From Venatoribacter cucullus (GTDB taxonomy: Bacteria; Pseudomonadota; Gammaproteobacteria; Pseudomonadales; Oceanobacteraceae), in assembly GCF_016132445.1 (NCBI RefSeq), contig NZ_CP046056.1, forward strand, positions 1,860,001 to 1,924,000: 64,000 nucleotides of DNA. Direction: 5' to 3'. This document shows, in pieces, positions 17,782 to 27,482 of this stretch. The notes beneath the pieces were generated by a model that was not told where the DNA came from, made no database searches, and saw only the letters and a list, made by a program, of their open reading frames with translations. The translations under genes and the position numbers were made by a program. The stretch's first letter is position 1. The number at the start of each line of letters is the position of its first letter.

Positions 17782-18618
17782 TCAGGCGCTGAAGGCGACC
17801 TGATAAGAGGTGTATTTACGCAAATTGATCACACCACTGTCGAGCAGCAGATACTGCCCTTTCAGGCCCAGTAAGCGGCCGCGGACCTGTGGTGTTTTGT
17901 CCAGATTAAGGCTGACAATTTTGGCCGGATATTGCAGCACCGGGTAATGAAAATGCTGCCCGGTGCTGGCCTCCAGTAACTGAATGGCTGCCGGCCCATG
18001 TTCACGCTGCAGTGCCAGTAATTCGCCGCTGAAATGCCCGAATAAGCGGTCGCGTTCGGCGGCCAGATTCAATAACGGGGCATCACCTTTTAATAACGCC
18101 CGCCAGTTGGTTTTATCGGCCACCTCGCGGCGGAACAAATCTTCCAGCAAACCGGATAACCGCCGCGTCGCCACGCGGGCGATGGGCAAGGCCTGCACCG
18201 CACCCTGATCCAGCCAGCGGGTCGGCATCTGGGTGGCACGGGTAATACCGACCTTAAGCCCGGACGAGTTGGCCAGATACACAATATGTTCGTTAAAACA
18301 CACCTGTTCGGCCCAGTCCGGTTCGCGACAGGTACCCAGATGAAAATGGCATTTTTCCGGGCTCATCATGCAGCTGTCGCATTGTGCCAGCGAGGTAAAG
18401 CAAGGGTAACAATAGCCCTGCGCAAAACTGGTTTTGGTGCGCCGGCCACAGGCACTGCAGTGAATGGCGCCCTGGTAATCCAGCTGTACCGTCTGCCCCA
18501 GCAAAGCATTCAGACCGGTGCGGGTTTTACCCAGCACCAGTTCATAGTGCGCCGCGCCATCGGTAGTCGCGCTGATCGCCATTTTTTCCAGCTGGCCCTG
18601 TAGCTGCACTGAACGCAT
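17782..18618 (-). CDS. DUF2797 family protein with zinc-ribbon cysteines
   Basis: The 278-residue soluble protein matches DUF2797. It has a cysteine-rich centre (CSACGRR, CYPCF, CDSCMMSPEKC and a later HLGTC, roughly residues 52-98) that should bind zinc. It also has a segment VYLANSSGLKVGITRATQMPTRW (split in reading: VYLANSSGLKVGIT then RATQMPTRW) that recalls GIY-YIG-like or nucleic-acid enzymes. The function is not established. It starts 3 bp after the DUF1315 stop and belongs to the nadK-pepN run. Confidence 0.82.
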   Translation of the reverse strand: MRSVQLQGQLEKMAISATTDGAAHYELVLGKTRTGLNALLGQTVQLDYQGAIHCSACGRRTKTSFAQGYCYPCFTSLAQCDSCMMSPEKCHFHLGTCREPDWAEQVCFNEHIVYLANSSGLKVGITRATQMPTRWLDQGAVQALPIARVATRRLSGLLEDLFRREVADKTNWRALLKGDAPLLNLAAERDRLFGHFSGELLALQREHGPAAIQLLEASTGQHFHYPVLQYPAKIVSLNLDKTPQVRGRLLGLKGQYLLLDSGVINLRKYTSYQVAFSA

Positions 18619-18621
18619 GGA

Positions 18622-18888
18622 TTAATGCAGCGTCAGAATCTGAACGTCGTCCTGATCATCGTCATGATCGTGTTTACCTTCCGACTTGCAGGCATCTTCC
18701 ATGTAGCCGACGCGCATATTGGCCGGTAAATCATGCAGCTGTTCGTAATAAATAACGGCTTCCATACAAAGTTCACGCTGCTCCGCCTCCAGTTTGCGGC
18801 CATCCGGCCAGCGCCCCAGCTCAATGGCGGTACGCAGGTTCTGATAAATTTCCGGGGTCAGGGCTTTAATCAGTTGTTCAAGTGTCAT
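18622..18888 (-). CDS. DUF1315 (YeaC-like) small protein
   Basis: This 88-residue cytoplasmic protein has the DUF1315 pattern: helical LEQLIKALTPEIYQNL, then LGRWPDGRKL and a central QRELCMEAVIYYE segment. The C-terminal tail is rich in D and H (DHDDDQDD), which may bind metal. The start codon lies 11 bp inside the end of glpG, so translation is coupled. Function is unknown. Together with DUF2797 it forms a pair of small uncharacterised genes common beside pepN in gammaproteobacteria. Confidence 0.82.
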   Translation of the reverse strand: MTLEQLIKALTPEIYQNLRTAIELGRWPDGRKLEAEQRELCMEAVIYYEQLHDLPANMRVGYMEDACKSEGKHDHDDDQDDVQILTLH

Positions 18889-19735
18889 GAGAACCTCGAG
18901 CAGAAGGTTTGAATTGTGTCGCCACCGGCCATATCAGGCCCAGCAGCATACCAGTAATCAGGCCGCCAAAATGTGCGCCATGAGCCGTGCCGCTAAGGCC
19001 CGGCATCAGAGTGTCGGCGCCCAGTGTGAGCAGTAACCAACCGACCATCACCGGCAATAACATCGTGGGTAAAGCATAAGGCACACGGCGCAGACGGATG
19101 CCCACCCAGCCCAGCAGCCCCATAGTAACGCCGGACAAACCGCCAAAGGCGGGGCCGGCATACCACCACTGAATGGCATTGCCGAGCCAGCCGCACAGTA
19201 ACAGCAACGCCAGCAGGGCCAGCCAGCCGTCCAGCTGTTCTACCCGGCGGGCCAGAATCCACCACCACAGGCCGTTAAACAGCAGGTGCACCAAGGAAAA
19301 ATGCAACAACACCGGCCGCCATAACTCCCACAGTCCAAGGGTTGCATAAGGCTGCCAGCTGAAGCGCTGTTGCGGCCAGAATTCAGCGCCGGCCTGCAAC
19401 CAGCTGTGCCAGTCCGTACTGACCTGCATCCAGCCAAAAAACACCACCAGGCCCAGTAAAATGACACTGCTGACCGGCGTGGCAAACACCGTCAGCCACA
19501 GCGGCAAACTGCCCGGCTGCACCGGTTGCGCCTGCCGCTGCTGAATATCGCCCTGCTGCCAGTGCTGCAGCCATTCCTGTACCCGCGGCACATCGGCGGC
19601 ATCCGCCAGCAACAGACACTGGCGGCCAGCCTCATTCATAACCACACGATGCGGAATGCGCTCAGCCCAGAGTTTTTGCGTTAACGGCGCTAAGTCCAGC
19701 CCAGCATCGGCTTCCAGAATCAGAATGGGCGGCAT
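18878..19735 (-). CDS. glpG: Rhomboid intramembrane serine protease
   Basis: The 285-residue protein has an N-terminal cytoplasmic domain (about 1-75) like that of E. coli GlpG, then six membrane segments from about residue 78. The catalytic serine is Ser201 in the GGLSG motif. The partner is His255 in AHGAHFGG on the last segment; the HLLFN motif (150-154) of TM2 is also present. The enzyme cleaves transmembrane substrates within the inner membrane. It starts just after the metallophosphatase stop and overlaps the DUF1315 start. Confidence 0.9.
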   Translation of the reverse strand: MPPILILEADAGLDLAPLTQKLWAERIPHRVVMNEAGRQCLLLADAADVPRVQEWLQHWQQGDIQQRQAQPVQPGSLPLWLTVFATPVSSVILLGLVVFFGWMQVSTDWHSWLQAGAEFWPQQRFSWQPYATLGLWELWRPVLLHFSLVHLLFNGLWWWILARRVEQLDGWLALLALLLLCGWLGNAIQWWYAGPAFGGLSGVTMGLLGWVGIRLRRVPYALPTMLLPVMVGWLLLTLGADTLMPGLSGTAHGAHFGGLITGMLLGLIWPVATQFKPSARGSHDT

Positions 19736-19736
19736 C

Positions 19737-20693
19737 TCAGCGTTCCGTTTTTTCCACCCGCACCCAGGTAAATTTACCCATTTGCAGTGAGGTTTCCTGA
19801 TCCATCCGGTACGCCGCCAGCCGCCCGTATTTTACCGCGCTGTAATCGAGACAGGCGATGTTCGGGGTAATAGGCGCCGGAATGCCCTGCATCCAGTAAT
19901 GGCCGATAAACAGCGGTTTTTCCTGCGGTCCGTAAAACAACAGCTGGTCTTTTTCTTCCGGCGACAACATGCCATGTTCAATGTCGTCCGGCAGCGGATC
20001 AGGCTGAAACACCACATCGTTATAATGCTTAGGATTTTCAGCCCAGAATTTGGTGCGGAAGAATTGCCGTACCATGCCGTCTTTAGCGACCATCGAGCGG
20101 TTGCCGGGTAATTTCAGTGACGTACCACGCAGCATGCGGTCCATAAACTGATACAAAAACGAATTGGTATTCACCGACTCAGCCAATAACGATGTATGCA
20201 GTGTATTACCGCCATAACGGCGTTGGTATTCGTCGATCATGGCCTGATCCCAGCAGGCATGAACTACCCGGAAATGCTCATAATCGAGGAATAATGGCAG
20301 GGTAATAAACCAGTCGAGAAATTCGCGGAATTCCTGCTGATAATTGGCAAACTGCTGCAGAGTTTGCTCAACAATAAAATTATTGCGCTTGGTGTGCTGG
20401 CGCAGATAAGGCTGATTGAACCCCGGTGGCGCCTCGGTTAAATAGGTAACCACATTGTATTCGTGATTACCCATCACAATATCAGCATGGCCGGCGTCCA
20501 CCATGTCGCGCACGATATGACAGGCAAGACGGATATTCGGTCCGCGATCGATAATATCACCGAGAAACACCACCTTGCGTTTAGGGTGCTGGTAAATACC
20601 GTTCTTTTTGCTGTAGCCCATCTGTTCCAGCAGGCGGATCAGGGTGTTACCACAACCATGAATATCACCGATCAGATCGTATCCCTGGTGCAT
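19737..20693 (-). CDS. Metallophosphoesterase (PPP/calcineurin-like)
   Basis: The dinuclear metal site motifs appear in order: GDIHG near the N-terminus, GDIIDRGP, then GNHEYN, with a later GHYWM histidine. The protein is a cytoplasmic hydrolase of phosphate esters related to serine/threonine phosphatases and ApaH-like enzymes; the substrate is unknown. I chose the ATG at 20693 (MHQGYDLIGDIHG) because it follows the nadK stop by 2 bp and has GGGGA just upstream in the nadK end. The longer frame from 20738 would lie inside nadK. Length is 318 residues. Confidence 0.85.
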   Translation of the reverse strand: MHQGYDLIGDIHGCGNTLIRLLEQMGYSKKNGIYQHPKRKVVFLGDIIDRGPNIRLACHIVRDMVDAGHADIVMGNHEYNVVTYLTEAPPGFNQPYLRQHTKRNNFIVEQTLQQFANYQQEFREFLDWFITLPLFLDYEHFRVVHACWDQAMIDEYQRRYGGNTLHTSLLAESVNTNSFLYQFMDRMLRGTSLKLPGNRSMVAKDGMVRQFFRTKFWAENPKHYNDVVFQPDPLPDDIEHGMLSPEEKDQLLFYGPQEKPLFIGHYWMQGIPAPITPNIACLDYSAVKYGRLAAYRMDQETSLQMGKFTWVRVEKTER

Positions 20694-20695
20694 AC

Positions 20696-21580
20696 TTAAT
20701 CCCCCAGGTTGCTGCTCCAGCCCAGTTTGGTGCGGCAAATTTCATAAAAATTGTGCCCCTTGGGATGAATCAGTTTCAGTTTATGGGCTTTCTTGCGGAT
20801 GGTAATGGTATCGCCCGGTGCACAGGTAATATCAGTCTGGCCATCGCAGCTGATGGTCGGATAAATCTGTTGTTGCGGATCAATGACGATTTTAATTTCA
20901 CTCTTACCATCTACCACAATCGGACGGCTCGACAGGGTGTGCGGAAACATCGGTACCAGCACCAGCGCATCCAGCTTGGGGTGCATAATCGGGCCACCGC
21001 CGGATAACGCATACGCGGTAGAACCGGTTGGGGTCGATACAATCAGGCCATCGGAGCGCTGGTTGTACACATACTGGCCTTCAATCCACAGATCGAAACC
21101 GATCATGCGGGTGGCCTTACCCGGGTGCAGCACCACATCGTTCAGCGCCGAAGCCGTGGCAATGGGGTTGCCGTCACGTTTTACTTCAGCATCCAGCAAA
21201 AAACGCAGCTCGCTGATGTATTCACCGTTCAGCACCGCCTGCACCGCATCGCACATATCGTCATCCGGGCTGATATCGGTGAGGAAGCCCAGCCGGCCGC
21301 GGTTAATGCCCAGCACCGGCGTGTTGTAACGGGCCAGCGCCCGCGCTGCGCCCAGCAGGCTGCCATCACCACCCACCACAATCACCAGATCGCTGATTTC
21401 ACCGAGCAGATTCACATTGCTCACCTGCATGGCATGGCCGGGCATCACCTCAGCAATACGGTCATCCAGAATGACATGGTAGCCTTCATCGATCAGATAA
21501 CGGGACAGGCGCTTGATGGTCTCAATCACCTTGTTGCTGTTAAGACGGCCGATAATGCCGATATTGCGGAATTCTTCCAT
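20696..21580 (-). CDS. nadK: NAD kinase
   Basis: NAD kinase makes NADP from NAD and ATP in the cytoplasm. The 294-residue protein shows GGDGS at 70-74, with catalytic Asp72, the NRGRLGFLTD motif, the conserved NE/D-type ALNDVVLH segment and TPTGSTAYALSGGGP (the nucleotide-binding glycine-rich motif). Length is normal. It is the first gene of the run glpG-DUF1315-DUF2797-pepN. Confidence 0.96.
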   Translation of the reverse strand: MEEFRNIGIIGRLNSNKVIETIKRLSRYLIDEGYHVILDDRIAEVMPGHAMQVSNVNLLGEISDLVIVVGGDGSLLGAARALARYNTPVLGINRGRLGFLTDISPDDDMCDAVQAVLNGEYISELRFLLDAEVKRDGNPIATASALNDVVLHPGKATRMIGFDLWIEGQYVYNQRSDGLIVSTPTGSTAYALSGGGPIMHPKLDALVLVPMFPHTLSSRPIVVDGKSEIKIVIDPQQQIYPTISCDGQTDITCAPGDTITIRKKAHKLKLIHPKGHNFYEICRTKLGWSSNLGD

Positions 21581-21669
21581 TGCTGTGACCTGATACCTTG
21601 CTGGTACAACGACTGTGGGGAGGCCCCGGAAAGCTGTCGTTTATACCACAGCGGGGACAAAAACGCTTG

Positions 21670-22569
21670 TCAGGCGGAGGTGGCCCGGCCCAGTCCCGGA
21701 TACCCGCGCCGCCCCTGCAAACCGCCGCTGTGCACCAGCAGCAGGCGCTGCCCCGCCAGCAAGGCGCTGCGCTGTTCCAGTGCCTGTACCAGCTTGGCGG
21801 TATACACCGGCTCCAAGGGTAAACCGAGGGCATCATAACGCTGAATCAGCGCCAGCAGTTGCACACTGCAGCGGGCGAAACCTCCGCCGTGAGCATCGTC
21901 TATTAATTGCCACGACACTGCCGCCGGCATCTGCTGTTGCCACTGACGCCGCCGCTCGCCCTGATCGGCGACCGCATTCACGCCCACCAGCAGCGTTCTG
22001 CTGTCCAATGCCGCCAACCCTTGCGCCAGCCCCAGCGCTGTGGTGCCAGAGCCCACCGCCAGCCACACCTGATCGTAACCGGCAGCAAGCTCTGCCAGAG
22101 CCCGGCAGCCCTGCAAACCCGGCTCGCCGGCACCGCCTTCGGGAATCACCAGCGCCTGATGCTGGGCCGCCAGCATCTGTTGCCAGCTCAAATCGTAGCG
22201 CCGCGCCCACTGGCTACGATCAAGAAATTCCAGCTGCGCTCCCAGTGCCAGACAATCCTGCAAGGTAGGGGTTAGAGGAGCACTGGCATAACCGCGTACC
22301 AGCAAGCGGGCCGGCACTTGCGCACGGGCTGCCAGATGGGCCAGTGCATGCAGATGATTGGAATGAGCGCCGCCAAAGCTCAGCAAAGATTGATAATGAC
22401 CGTCCTGAAACTGCTGCCACCAGCCCTGCAGTTTCAGCCATTTATTGCCGGACAAGCCCGGATCGACCCGATCCAGCCTGAGTACATCGACGTATAAAGA
22501 AGGGGAAGCAGCCGCTGCCGGCAGAGGCTGCAAAAACGCCTGCCAGACAGGCGGTGCCGGTAACGGCAT
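21670..22569 (-). CDS. PLP-dependent enzyme, ACC deaminase / D-cysteine desulfhydrase family
   Basis: The fold-type II PLP protein of 299 residues has the lysine motif SGNKWLKL with Lys43 as the likely Schiff-base residue. FGGAHSNHLHALA then binds the cofactor phosphate and substrate, and VGSGTTALGLAQGL is the second glycine-rich loop. Family members deaminate D-cysteine or 1-aminocyclopropane-1-carboxylate; I cannot choose between these from the sequence. Its ATG overlaps the TGA of the upstream coiled-coil gene (TGATG), so the two are coupled. Confidence 0.82.
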   Translation of the reverse strand: MPLPAPPVWQAFLQPLPAAAASPSLYVDVLRLDRVDPGLSGNKWLKLQGWWQQFQDGHYQSLLSFGGAHSNHLHALAHLAARAQVPARLLVRGYASAPLTPTLQDCLALGAQLEFLDRSQWARRYDLSWQQMLAAQHQALVIPEGGAGEPGLQGCRALAELAAGYDQVWLAVGSGTTALGLAQGLAALDSRTLLVGVNAVADQGERRRQWQQQMPAAVSWQLIDDAHGGGFARCSVQLLALIQRYDALGLPLEPVYTAKLVQALEQRSALLAGQRLLLVHSGGLQGRRGYPGLGRATSA

Positions 22570-23342
22570 CAGAATTTACGTTTTTCCAGCGGATTGGCCG
22601 GGATGCCGAACGGCGAATGTTCAGCATCAAACTCTTTGGATAACTGCGCCGCCAGGTTTTCCGAGGTATTGATACGCTCACCGTTATACAACGCCGCCGT
22701 GCGCTGGGATAACTCGCGGATACGTTCGTTTTTTTCCGGGTATTGCAGATCAAATTCAATCAGCAGCTTTTTGGCCGCCTTGTAATAATTGGTGGCGGTA
22801 ATCACATCGCCGCGGCCGGCGGCCACATCGCCCTGCGCGGTGTAAGTATCCACTTCCCGTTCCAGCAGGGTCAGGCGCAGATAACGACGGTATTCCAGCA
22901 GCGCCGCTTCCGACAATTCACGCCGCTTTTGCATCAGCGTCAGGGTTTTCAGAATCCTGCCGATATAACGCCGGGCCAGACGCAGTTCACGGTCACTTTT
23001 GAAAATCCGGCGATTGCCCTTGCCTTCTTCGATGCGTTGTTTGTAGGGCTCGGGGTCAAATAACCCTTCGCTCTGTTTGCTGCCGGCTTTGGGCAGAGCC
23101 TGCGCGTACAGCGCATACAGCTGGCCGACCCGTTCCAGCACCAGCAACTGCACTTCACGGAAATTGTCCATCTGGATAACAAACTCCAGCGCCTCCAGTA
23201 AATCTTCGGCACTTTGTTTGATCCCGCGCGCCTGCAGCCGCTGCGACTGCTGATTCTGCTGACGCCGGCCCAGCCACACCAATCCGGCCAGAATCAGGCT
23301 GATGGGTAACGCAATGGCAATAACCAACCCTAATTCAGACAT
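22569..23342 (-). CDS. Anchored coiled-coil protein of unknown function
   Basis: The 257-residue protein starts with one membrane segment (about residues 5-25), followed by a long, highly charged helical region rich in Q, E, R and L. A middle part ([12 protein letters not shown]) and a TPR-like segment ([17 protein letters not shown]) lie in the second half. The ATG at 23342 is preceded by GGAG at about ten bases; an in-frame GTG at 23360 is less likely. The short gap to topA on the other strand means the two are divergently transcribed. I do not recognise the family. Confidence 0.7.
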   Translation of the reverse strand: MSELGLVIAIALPISLILAGLVWLGRRQQNQQSQRLQARGIKQSAEDLLEALEFVIQMDNFREVQLLVLERVGQLYALYAQALPKAGSKQSEGLFDPEPYKQRIEEGKGNRRIFKSDRELRLARRYIGRILKTLTLMQKRRELSEAALLEYRRYLRLTLLEREVDTYTAQGDVAAGRGDVITATNYYKAAKKLLIEFDLQYPEKNERIRELSQRTAALYNGERINTSENLAAQLSKEFDAEHSPFGIPANPLEKRKF

Positions 23343-23482
23343 TCCAACCCGTCTCCACACTGCAGACCGTCAACATGACAACGGTCTGTCAATCGCTGCC
23401 AAAGATTCATAATGAGCGCGAGTTTAGCAACAAAACCGGCCGCTGGCGCCCCCGCCAAACCTTACAACCAGCCCACTCGGGC

Positions 23483-23511
23483 TTGACCGCCCCCCCAGGT
23501 CTCCCTATAAA
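23483..23511 (+). promoter_or_regulatory. Sigma-70 promoter of topA
   Basis: TTGACC (23483-23488), a 17-bp spacer and TATAAA (23506-23511) form a near-consensus promoter. Transcription would start near 23518, about 50 bases before the topA ATG. The spacer contains an unusual run of seven C, a feature that could make the promoter sensitive to supercoiling; this last point is inference. Confidence 0.8.
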
Positions 23512-23566
23512 GTGTCGGTTTTCCGTGCACCCGCGCCGCAAACTACAGAAGGTAAAGCAAAGGATT

Positions 23567-26206
23567 ATGGGCAAATCGCTGGTTATTGTGGAGTCGCCGG
23601 CCAAGGCGAAGACCATCAACAAGTATCTGGGTAACGACTTTATCGTTAAATCCAGCGTCGGCCATGTCCGTGATCTGCCGGTATCGGGTTCTGCCCAGCC
23701 CAGCGATCCGAAAGAACGCGCCCGTCAGGCGGCCTTAACGCGGAAACTGTCGCCGGAAGAAAAAGCCATTTATAAAAAGAACAAAGCCCGCGAACAGCTG
23801 GTTGGCCGTATGGGCATTGACCCGGACAAACACTGGGAAGCCCATTACCAGATTCTGCCCGGCAAAGAAAAAGTGGTGGAAGAATTGCAACGGTTGGCCA
23901 AAGACGCCGACCATATTTATCTGGCAACGGATTTGGACCGCGAAGGAGAAGCCATTGCCTGGCACCTGCGCGAGATTATTGGCAACAGCAAAAAAGAATA
24001 CCGCCGGGTGGTGTTCAACGAAATTACCAAAAAAGCCATCCAGCAGGCCTTTGAACGCCCGTCCGAACTGAATATGAACCGGGTGAACGCCCAGCAGGCG
24101 CGCCGTTTCCTTGACCGCGTGGTCGGCTTTATGGTGTCACCGCTGCTGTGGGCCAAAGTCGCCCGTGGCTTATCCGCCGGCCGGGTGCAGTCGGTTGCGG
24201 TACGTCTGATTGTCGAGCGCGAGCGCGAAATCCGCGCCTTTATACCGGAAGAATACTGGGAAGCTTTTGCCGCTACGGCCACGCCGGCTGGTGAAGCCCT
24301 GCGCTTACAGGTCAGCCGCCACAACGGGGCCGAATTCCGCCCCACCAACGAAGCCGATACCAGCAGTGCGCTGGCCTTGTTACGTCAGCAAACCCTGCAG
24401 GTAAGCAAGCGCGAAGACAAACCCACCAGCTCCAAGCCGGCCGCCCCCTTTATTACCTCCACCCTGCAGCAGGCCGCCAGTACCCGGCTGGGCTTCAGCG
24501 TGAAAAAAACCATGACCCTGGCCCAGCGTCTGTACGAAGCCGGTTACATCACCTACATGCGTACCGACTCCACCAACCTGAGCCAGGACGCGCTGGAATC
24601 GGTGCGCCAGTACATTGATAAACACCTGGGTGAAGCTTACCTGCCGGCGCAACCGCGCCTGTACAGCAGCAAAGAAGGCGCCCAGGAAGCGCACGAAGCC
24701 ATCCGCCCGTCGGATGTGCGTCTGAAAGCCAGTGACCTGGCCAGCATGGAACCGGATGCCCAGCGCCTGTACGACCTGATCTGGCGCCGCTTTGTCGCCT
24801 GTCAGATCAACGATGCAGAATTCACCAGCACCAGCATCAGCGTCAGCGCCGGCACCTTTGAGCTGCGTACCCGCGGCCGCGTGATGCGTTTTGACGGCCA
24901 CCTGAAAGTGCTGGCCGCCATGGGCAAAGGCGAAGAAGACGTCCTGCTGCCGGATGTGCACGAAGGCGACACGCTGAACCTGACCGACCTGGAACCCAAG
25001 CAACACTTTACCAAGCCGTCACCGCGCTTCTCGGAAGCGGCACTGGTAAAAGAACTGGAAAAACGCGGTATCGGCCGCCCGTCCACCTACGCCTCGATTA
25101 TTTCCACCATTCAGGAACGTGGTTATGTCAGCCTGAAAGGCCGGCGTTTTTATGCCGAAAAAATGGGCGATATCGTTACCAGCCGGCTGGTCGAAAACTT
25201 CAGCGAACTGATGGATTTTGGCTTCACCGCCAGCATGGAAGAACAGCTTGACCATATTGCCGAAGGCGATGCCAACTGGACCGACGTACTGGACAATTTT
25301 TACCAGGATTTCCAGCACAAACTGGAAGTCGCCGAAGGTGAACAGGGCATGCGCCCGAATGACCCGGTCAACACCGACATCCCCTGCCCGGCCTGTGGCC
25401 GGCCGATGCAGATCCGCACCGGCACCACCGGGGTATTCCTCGGCTGCTCCGGCTACAGCCTGCCGCCGAAAGAGCGCTGCACCCAAACCCTGAACCTGAT
25501 TGCCGGTGATGAAGCCATTGCCGCCGATGAAGACGAAGAAGCCGAAAGCCGGCGTCTGATGCACAAACACCGCTGCAAACTCTGTGATGCCGCCATGGAC
25601 AGCTACCTGCTGGACGAACAGCGCAAGCTGCACATTTGCGGTAACAACCCAGACTGCAGCGGCTTTGAAGTGGAAACCGGCCAGTTCAAACTGAAAGGCT
25701 ACGACGGCCCGACGCTGGAATGTGATAAATGCGGCAGCGAAATGCAGCTGAAATCCGGCCGTTTCGGCAAGTATTTCGGCTGTACCAACAGCAGCTGCAA
25801 AAATACCCGTAAATTGCTGAAAAGCGGCGAAGCAGCACCACCGAAAATGGATGCGGTGCCGATGCCGGAACTGAAATGCCAGAAAGTGGATGACCACTAT
25901 GTTCTGCGTGATGGCGCCACCGGTTTATTCCTGGCCGCCAGTCAGTTCCCGAAAAAACGTGAAACCCGCGCACCATTAGTTGCAGAACTGCTGCCCTATC
26001 AGGCGCTGTTACCGGAAAAATATCACTATCTGCTCGATGCCCCACGCCAGGATAACGACGGCAACCCCGCCATTATCCGGTACAGCCGCAAGACCAAAGA
26101 GCAGTACGTTATGACCGAACAGGACGGTAAAGCCACCGGCTGGTCAGCTTGGTACAACGCCGGAAAATGGCAGGTGGACGAGAAAAAGAAAGCCGCCAAA
26201 AAATAA
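23567..26206 (+). CDS. topA: DNA topoisomerase I (type IA)
   Basis: TopA relaxes negative supercoils by a tyrosine-DNA intermediate. The 879-residue protein has the Toprim domain with Glu9 in [10 protein letters not shown] and the DLDREGE motif at 122-128. The active tyrosine is Tyr330 in ITYMRTDST. Three C-terminal zinc ribbons follow (CPACGRP, CKLCDAA, CDKCGSE), then a basic tail rich in lysine. I start at 23567 because AAGGA lies five bases upstream, the family begins [15 protein letters not shown], and the promoter lies inside the longer open frame. A terminator follows directly. Confidence 0.97.
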   Translation: MGKSLVIVESPAKAKTINKYLGNDFIVKSSVGHVRDLPVSGSAQPSDPKERARQAALTRKLSPEEKAIYKKNKAREQLVGRMGIDPDKHWEAHYQILPGKEKVVEELQRLAKDADHIYLATDLDREGEAIAWHLREIIGNSKKEYRRVVFNEITKKAIQQAFERPSELNMNRVNAQQARRFLDRVVGFMVSPLLWAKVARGLSAGRVQSVAVRLIVEREREIRAFIPEEYWEAFAATATPAGEALRLQVSRHNGAEFRPTNEADTSSALALLRQQTLQVSKREDKPTSSKPAAPFITSTLQQAASTRLGFSVKKTMTLAQRLYEAGYITYMRTDSTNLSQDALESVRQYIDKHLGEAYLPAQPRLYSSKEGAQEAHEAIRPSDVRLKASDLASMEPDAQRLYDLIWRRFVACQINDAEFTSTSISVSAGTFELRTRGRVMRFDGHLKVLAAMGKGEEDVLLPDVHEGDTLNLTDLEPKQHFTKPSPRFSEAALVKELEKRGIGRPSTYASIISTIQERGYVSLKGRRFYAEKMGDIVTSRLVENFSELMDFGFTASMEEQLDHIAEGDANWTDVLDNFYQDFQHKLEVAEGEQGMRPNDPVNTDIPCPACGRPMQIRTGTTGVFLGCSGYSLPPKERCTQTLNLIAGDEAIAADEDEEAESRRLMHKHRCKLCDAAMDSYLLDEQRKLHICGNNPDCSGFEVETGQFKLKGYDGPTLECDKCGSEMQLKSGRFGKYFGCTNSSCKNTRKLLKSGEAAPPKMDAVPMPELKCQKVDDHYVLRDGATGLFLAASQFPKKRETRAPLVAELLPYQALLPEKYHYLLDAPRQDNDGNPAIIRYSRKTKEQYVMTEQDGKATGWSAWYNAGKWQVDEKKKAAKK

Positions 26207-26221
26207 CGGCTACCCAACCTG

Positions 26222-26247
26222 AAAAACCCGGCTTGCCGGGTTTTTTT
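26222..26247 (+). terminator. Intrinsic terminator of topA
   Basis: The short stem AACCCGGC / GCCGGGTT is followed by a run of seven T, 20 bp past the topA stop. Confidence 0.93.
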
Positions 26248-26362
26248 ACGCCCGGGTACAGGCATCCCCTGTGCGTTATCTCATGCCTGAGTAGCAATTC
26301 ACTGAGCCATCCGGCTGTAAGACGCCGGCCCGAAAATGCGAATATCTGCGGATTTTTATCAT

Positions 26363-26395
26363 GTGGGGGCATTGCTAATTTACGGATTCCCCCAC
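26363..26395 (+). promoter_or_regulatory. Leader hairpin just before the comEA ribosome site
   Basis: A perfect 7-bp stem (GTGGGGG with CCCCCAC) encloses a 19-base loop and ends six bases before the AGGAGAG ribosome site of comEA. It might affect translation or mRNA stability. Confidence 0.45.
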
Positions 26396-26412
26396 TACTC
26401 AGGAGAGTTACC

Positions 26413-26685
26413 ATGCAATGGATCAAGCATCTGTTCGCTGCCGCATTATTATCCGTAAGCCTGCTGGCCGGCGCCGCCGAACCCACTGACGCCAAAATCA
26501 ATCTTAATACCGCGACCGCGGCTGAACTGACCCAGCTGAACGGCATTGGCAAAGCGAAAGCCGAAGCGATTGTGCTGTTCCGCAAACAGCAGGGTGGTTT
26601 TAAATCCGTGGATGAGCTGACGCAGATTAAAGGCATCGGTGCGGCCATTGTGGATAAAAACCGCGCCCGTCTGACGCTGGAATAA
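26413..26685 (+). CDS. comEA: ComEA-type helix-hairpin-helix DNA-binding protein
   Basis: The 90-residue protein has a signal peptide (cut near GAAEPTD) and two helix-hairpin-helix motifs: LNGIGKAKAEAI and IKGIGAAIVDKN. Such periplasmic proteins bind incoming double-stranded DNA during natural transformation, although single-domain ComEA relatives are widespread and not always tied to competence. AGGAGAG lies at good spacing before the ATG; the longer open frame upstream is not used. No other competence gene is nearby. Confidence 0.88.
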   Translation: MQWIKHLFAAALLSVSLLAGAAEPTDAKINLNTATAAELTQLNGIGKAKAEAIVLFRKQQGGFKSVDELTQIKGIGAAIVDKNRARLTLE

Positions 26686-26697
26686 AGCGTCCGGCAT

Positions 26698-26737
26698 AAA
26701 AAAACCGGCCACTGCAAACGCACTGGCCGGTTTTTTT
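26698..26737. terminator. Bidirectional terminator between comEA and the lipoprotein gene
   Basis: The stem AAACCGGCCA / TGGCCGGTTT carries a run of A before it and T after it. It lies between two converging genes and should end both transcripts. Confidence 0.92.
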
Positions 26738-26759
26738 ATGGTTTTTTTAACGGTGTTTT

Positions 26760-27467
26760 TTAATCGGTAAAACGACAGTTGCCCCACTCACAACGCACCA
26801 GCAGATAACTGCCATCCGGGCACCGGGCCTCATACACTTCATTGGGCCAGGAATTCTTCAGCAGATGAATTTCACCACCGGCACAGCCCTGGCGCTGGCT
26901 CATACGCTCAACCACATAAAATGAACGTCCATACACCTTGCCACTGCTCTGGGCCACCGCGGCACGTTTCAGTTTCAGGTCAGTGCCTTCCTGCTGCAGG
27001 CGGCGCTGCAGCCCCACCAGCTCTTCGTACATACGTTTGTTGCCACGTAAATCCTGATCACCGTTGTTATAGGCGTTCAGTACGTTGCGGCACTCGGCAT
27101 CGGCTTTGGCGGCATCCTGCAGACGTTCAGCAATATCGGCTTCGGCACTGGCCACAATATTCCAGGTGACCGCCATCGCCAGCCGGGCACCGGTTTCCAC
27201 CCGTTCATCACTGATCTGCACCACGTCGTAAGCCAGACCAAAATCAGCCCCTTCAACAAAGGTGCCGTTACGCTGCCACCAGTTCTGACGGGCCAGTAAT
27301 GCGGTCTGACGCATATCCGGGCTGATACCCTGACAGGCGTCGGCCCACAGCCGCAGATGAGTATCTTTTTCCAGCGCGTAATACACCGCTTCGCCGGTGG
27401 GAGATAAGGGGTTAGAGCTGCAACCCTGCAGCAACACCAACAATGCAAGCAGTCCGGTCAGACGCAT
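26760..27467 (-). CDS. Predicted lipoprotein of unknown function
   Basis: The N-terminus is a lipoprotein signal with the lipobox ending at Cys16 (LLQGC), followed by SSN, which does not carry the inner-membrane retention Asp at +2, so outer-membrane sorting is likely. The 235-residue body is helical in its centre (about 95-170) and has several cysteines near the C-terminus (QGCAGGE, RCPDG, VRCEWGNC). I recognise no family. The glutaredoxin-like gene lies 15 bp upstream on the same strand. Confidence 0.75.
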   Translation of the reverse strand: MRLTGLLALLVLLQGCSSNPLSPTGEAVYYALEKDTHLRLWADACQGISPDMRQTALLARQNWWQRNGTFVEGADFGLAYDVVQISDERVETGARLAMAVTWNIVASAEADIAERLQDAAKADAECRNVLNAYNNGDQDLRGNKRMYEELVGLQRRLQQEGTDLKLKRAAVAQSSGKVYGRSFYVVERMSQRQGCAGGEIHLLKNSWPNEVYEARCPDGSYLLVRCEWGNCRFTD

Positions 27468-27482
27468 AGGAATATTCCTTGT

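Noticed and set aside
23375-23566. N-terminal extension of topA in the same frame
   Set aside because: The near-consensus promoter at 23483-23511 lies inside it, and TopA proteins start at [10 protein letters not shown].
24380-25897. Minus-strand open frames of over 200 codons opposite topA
   Set aside because: Shadow frames caused by GC-rich codon use; no start signal and no recognisable protein.
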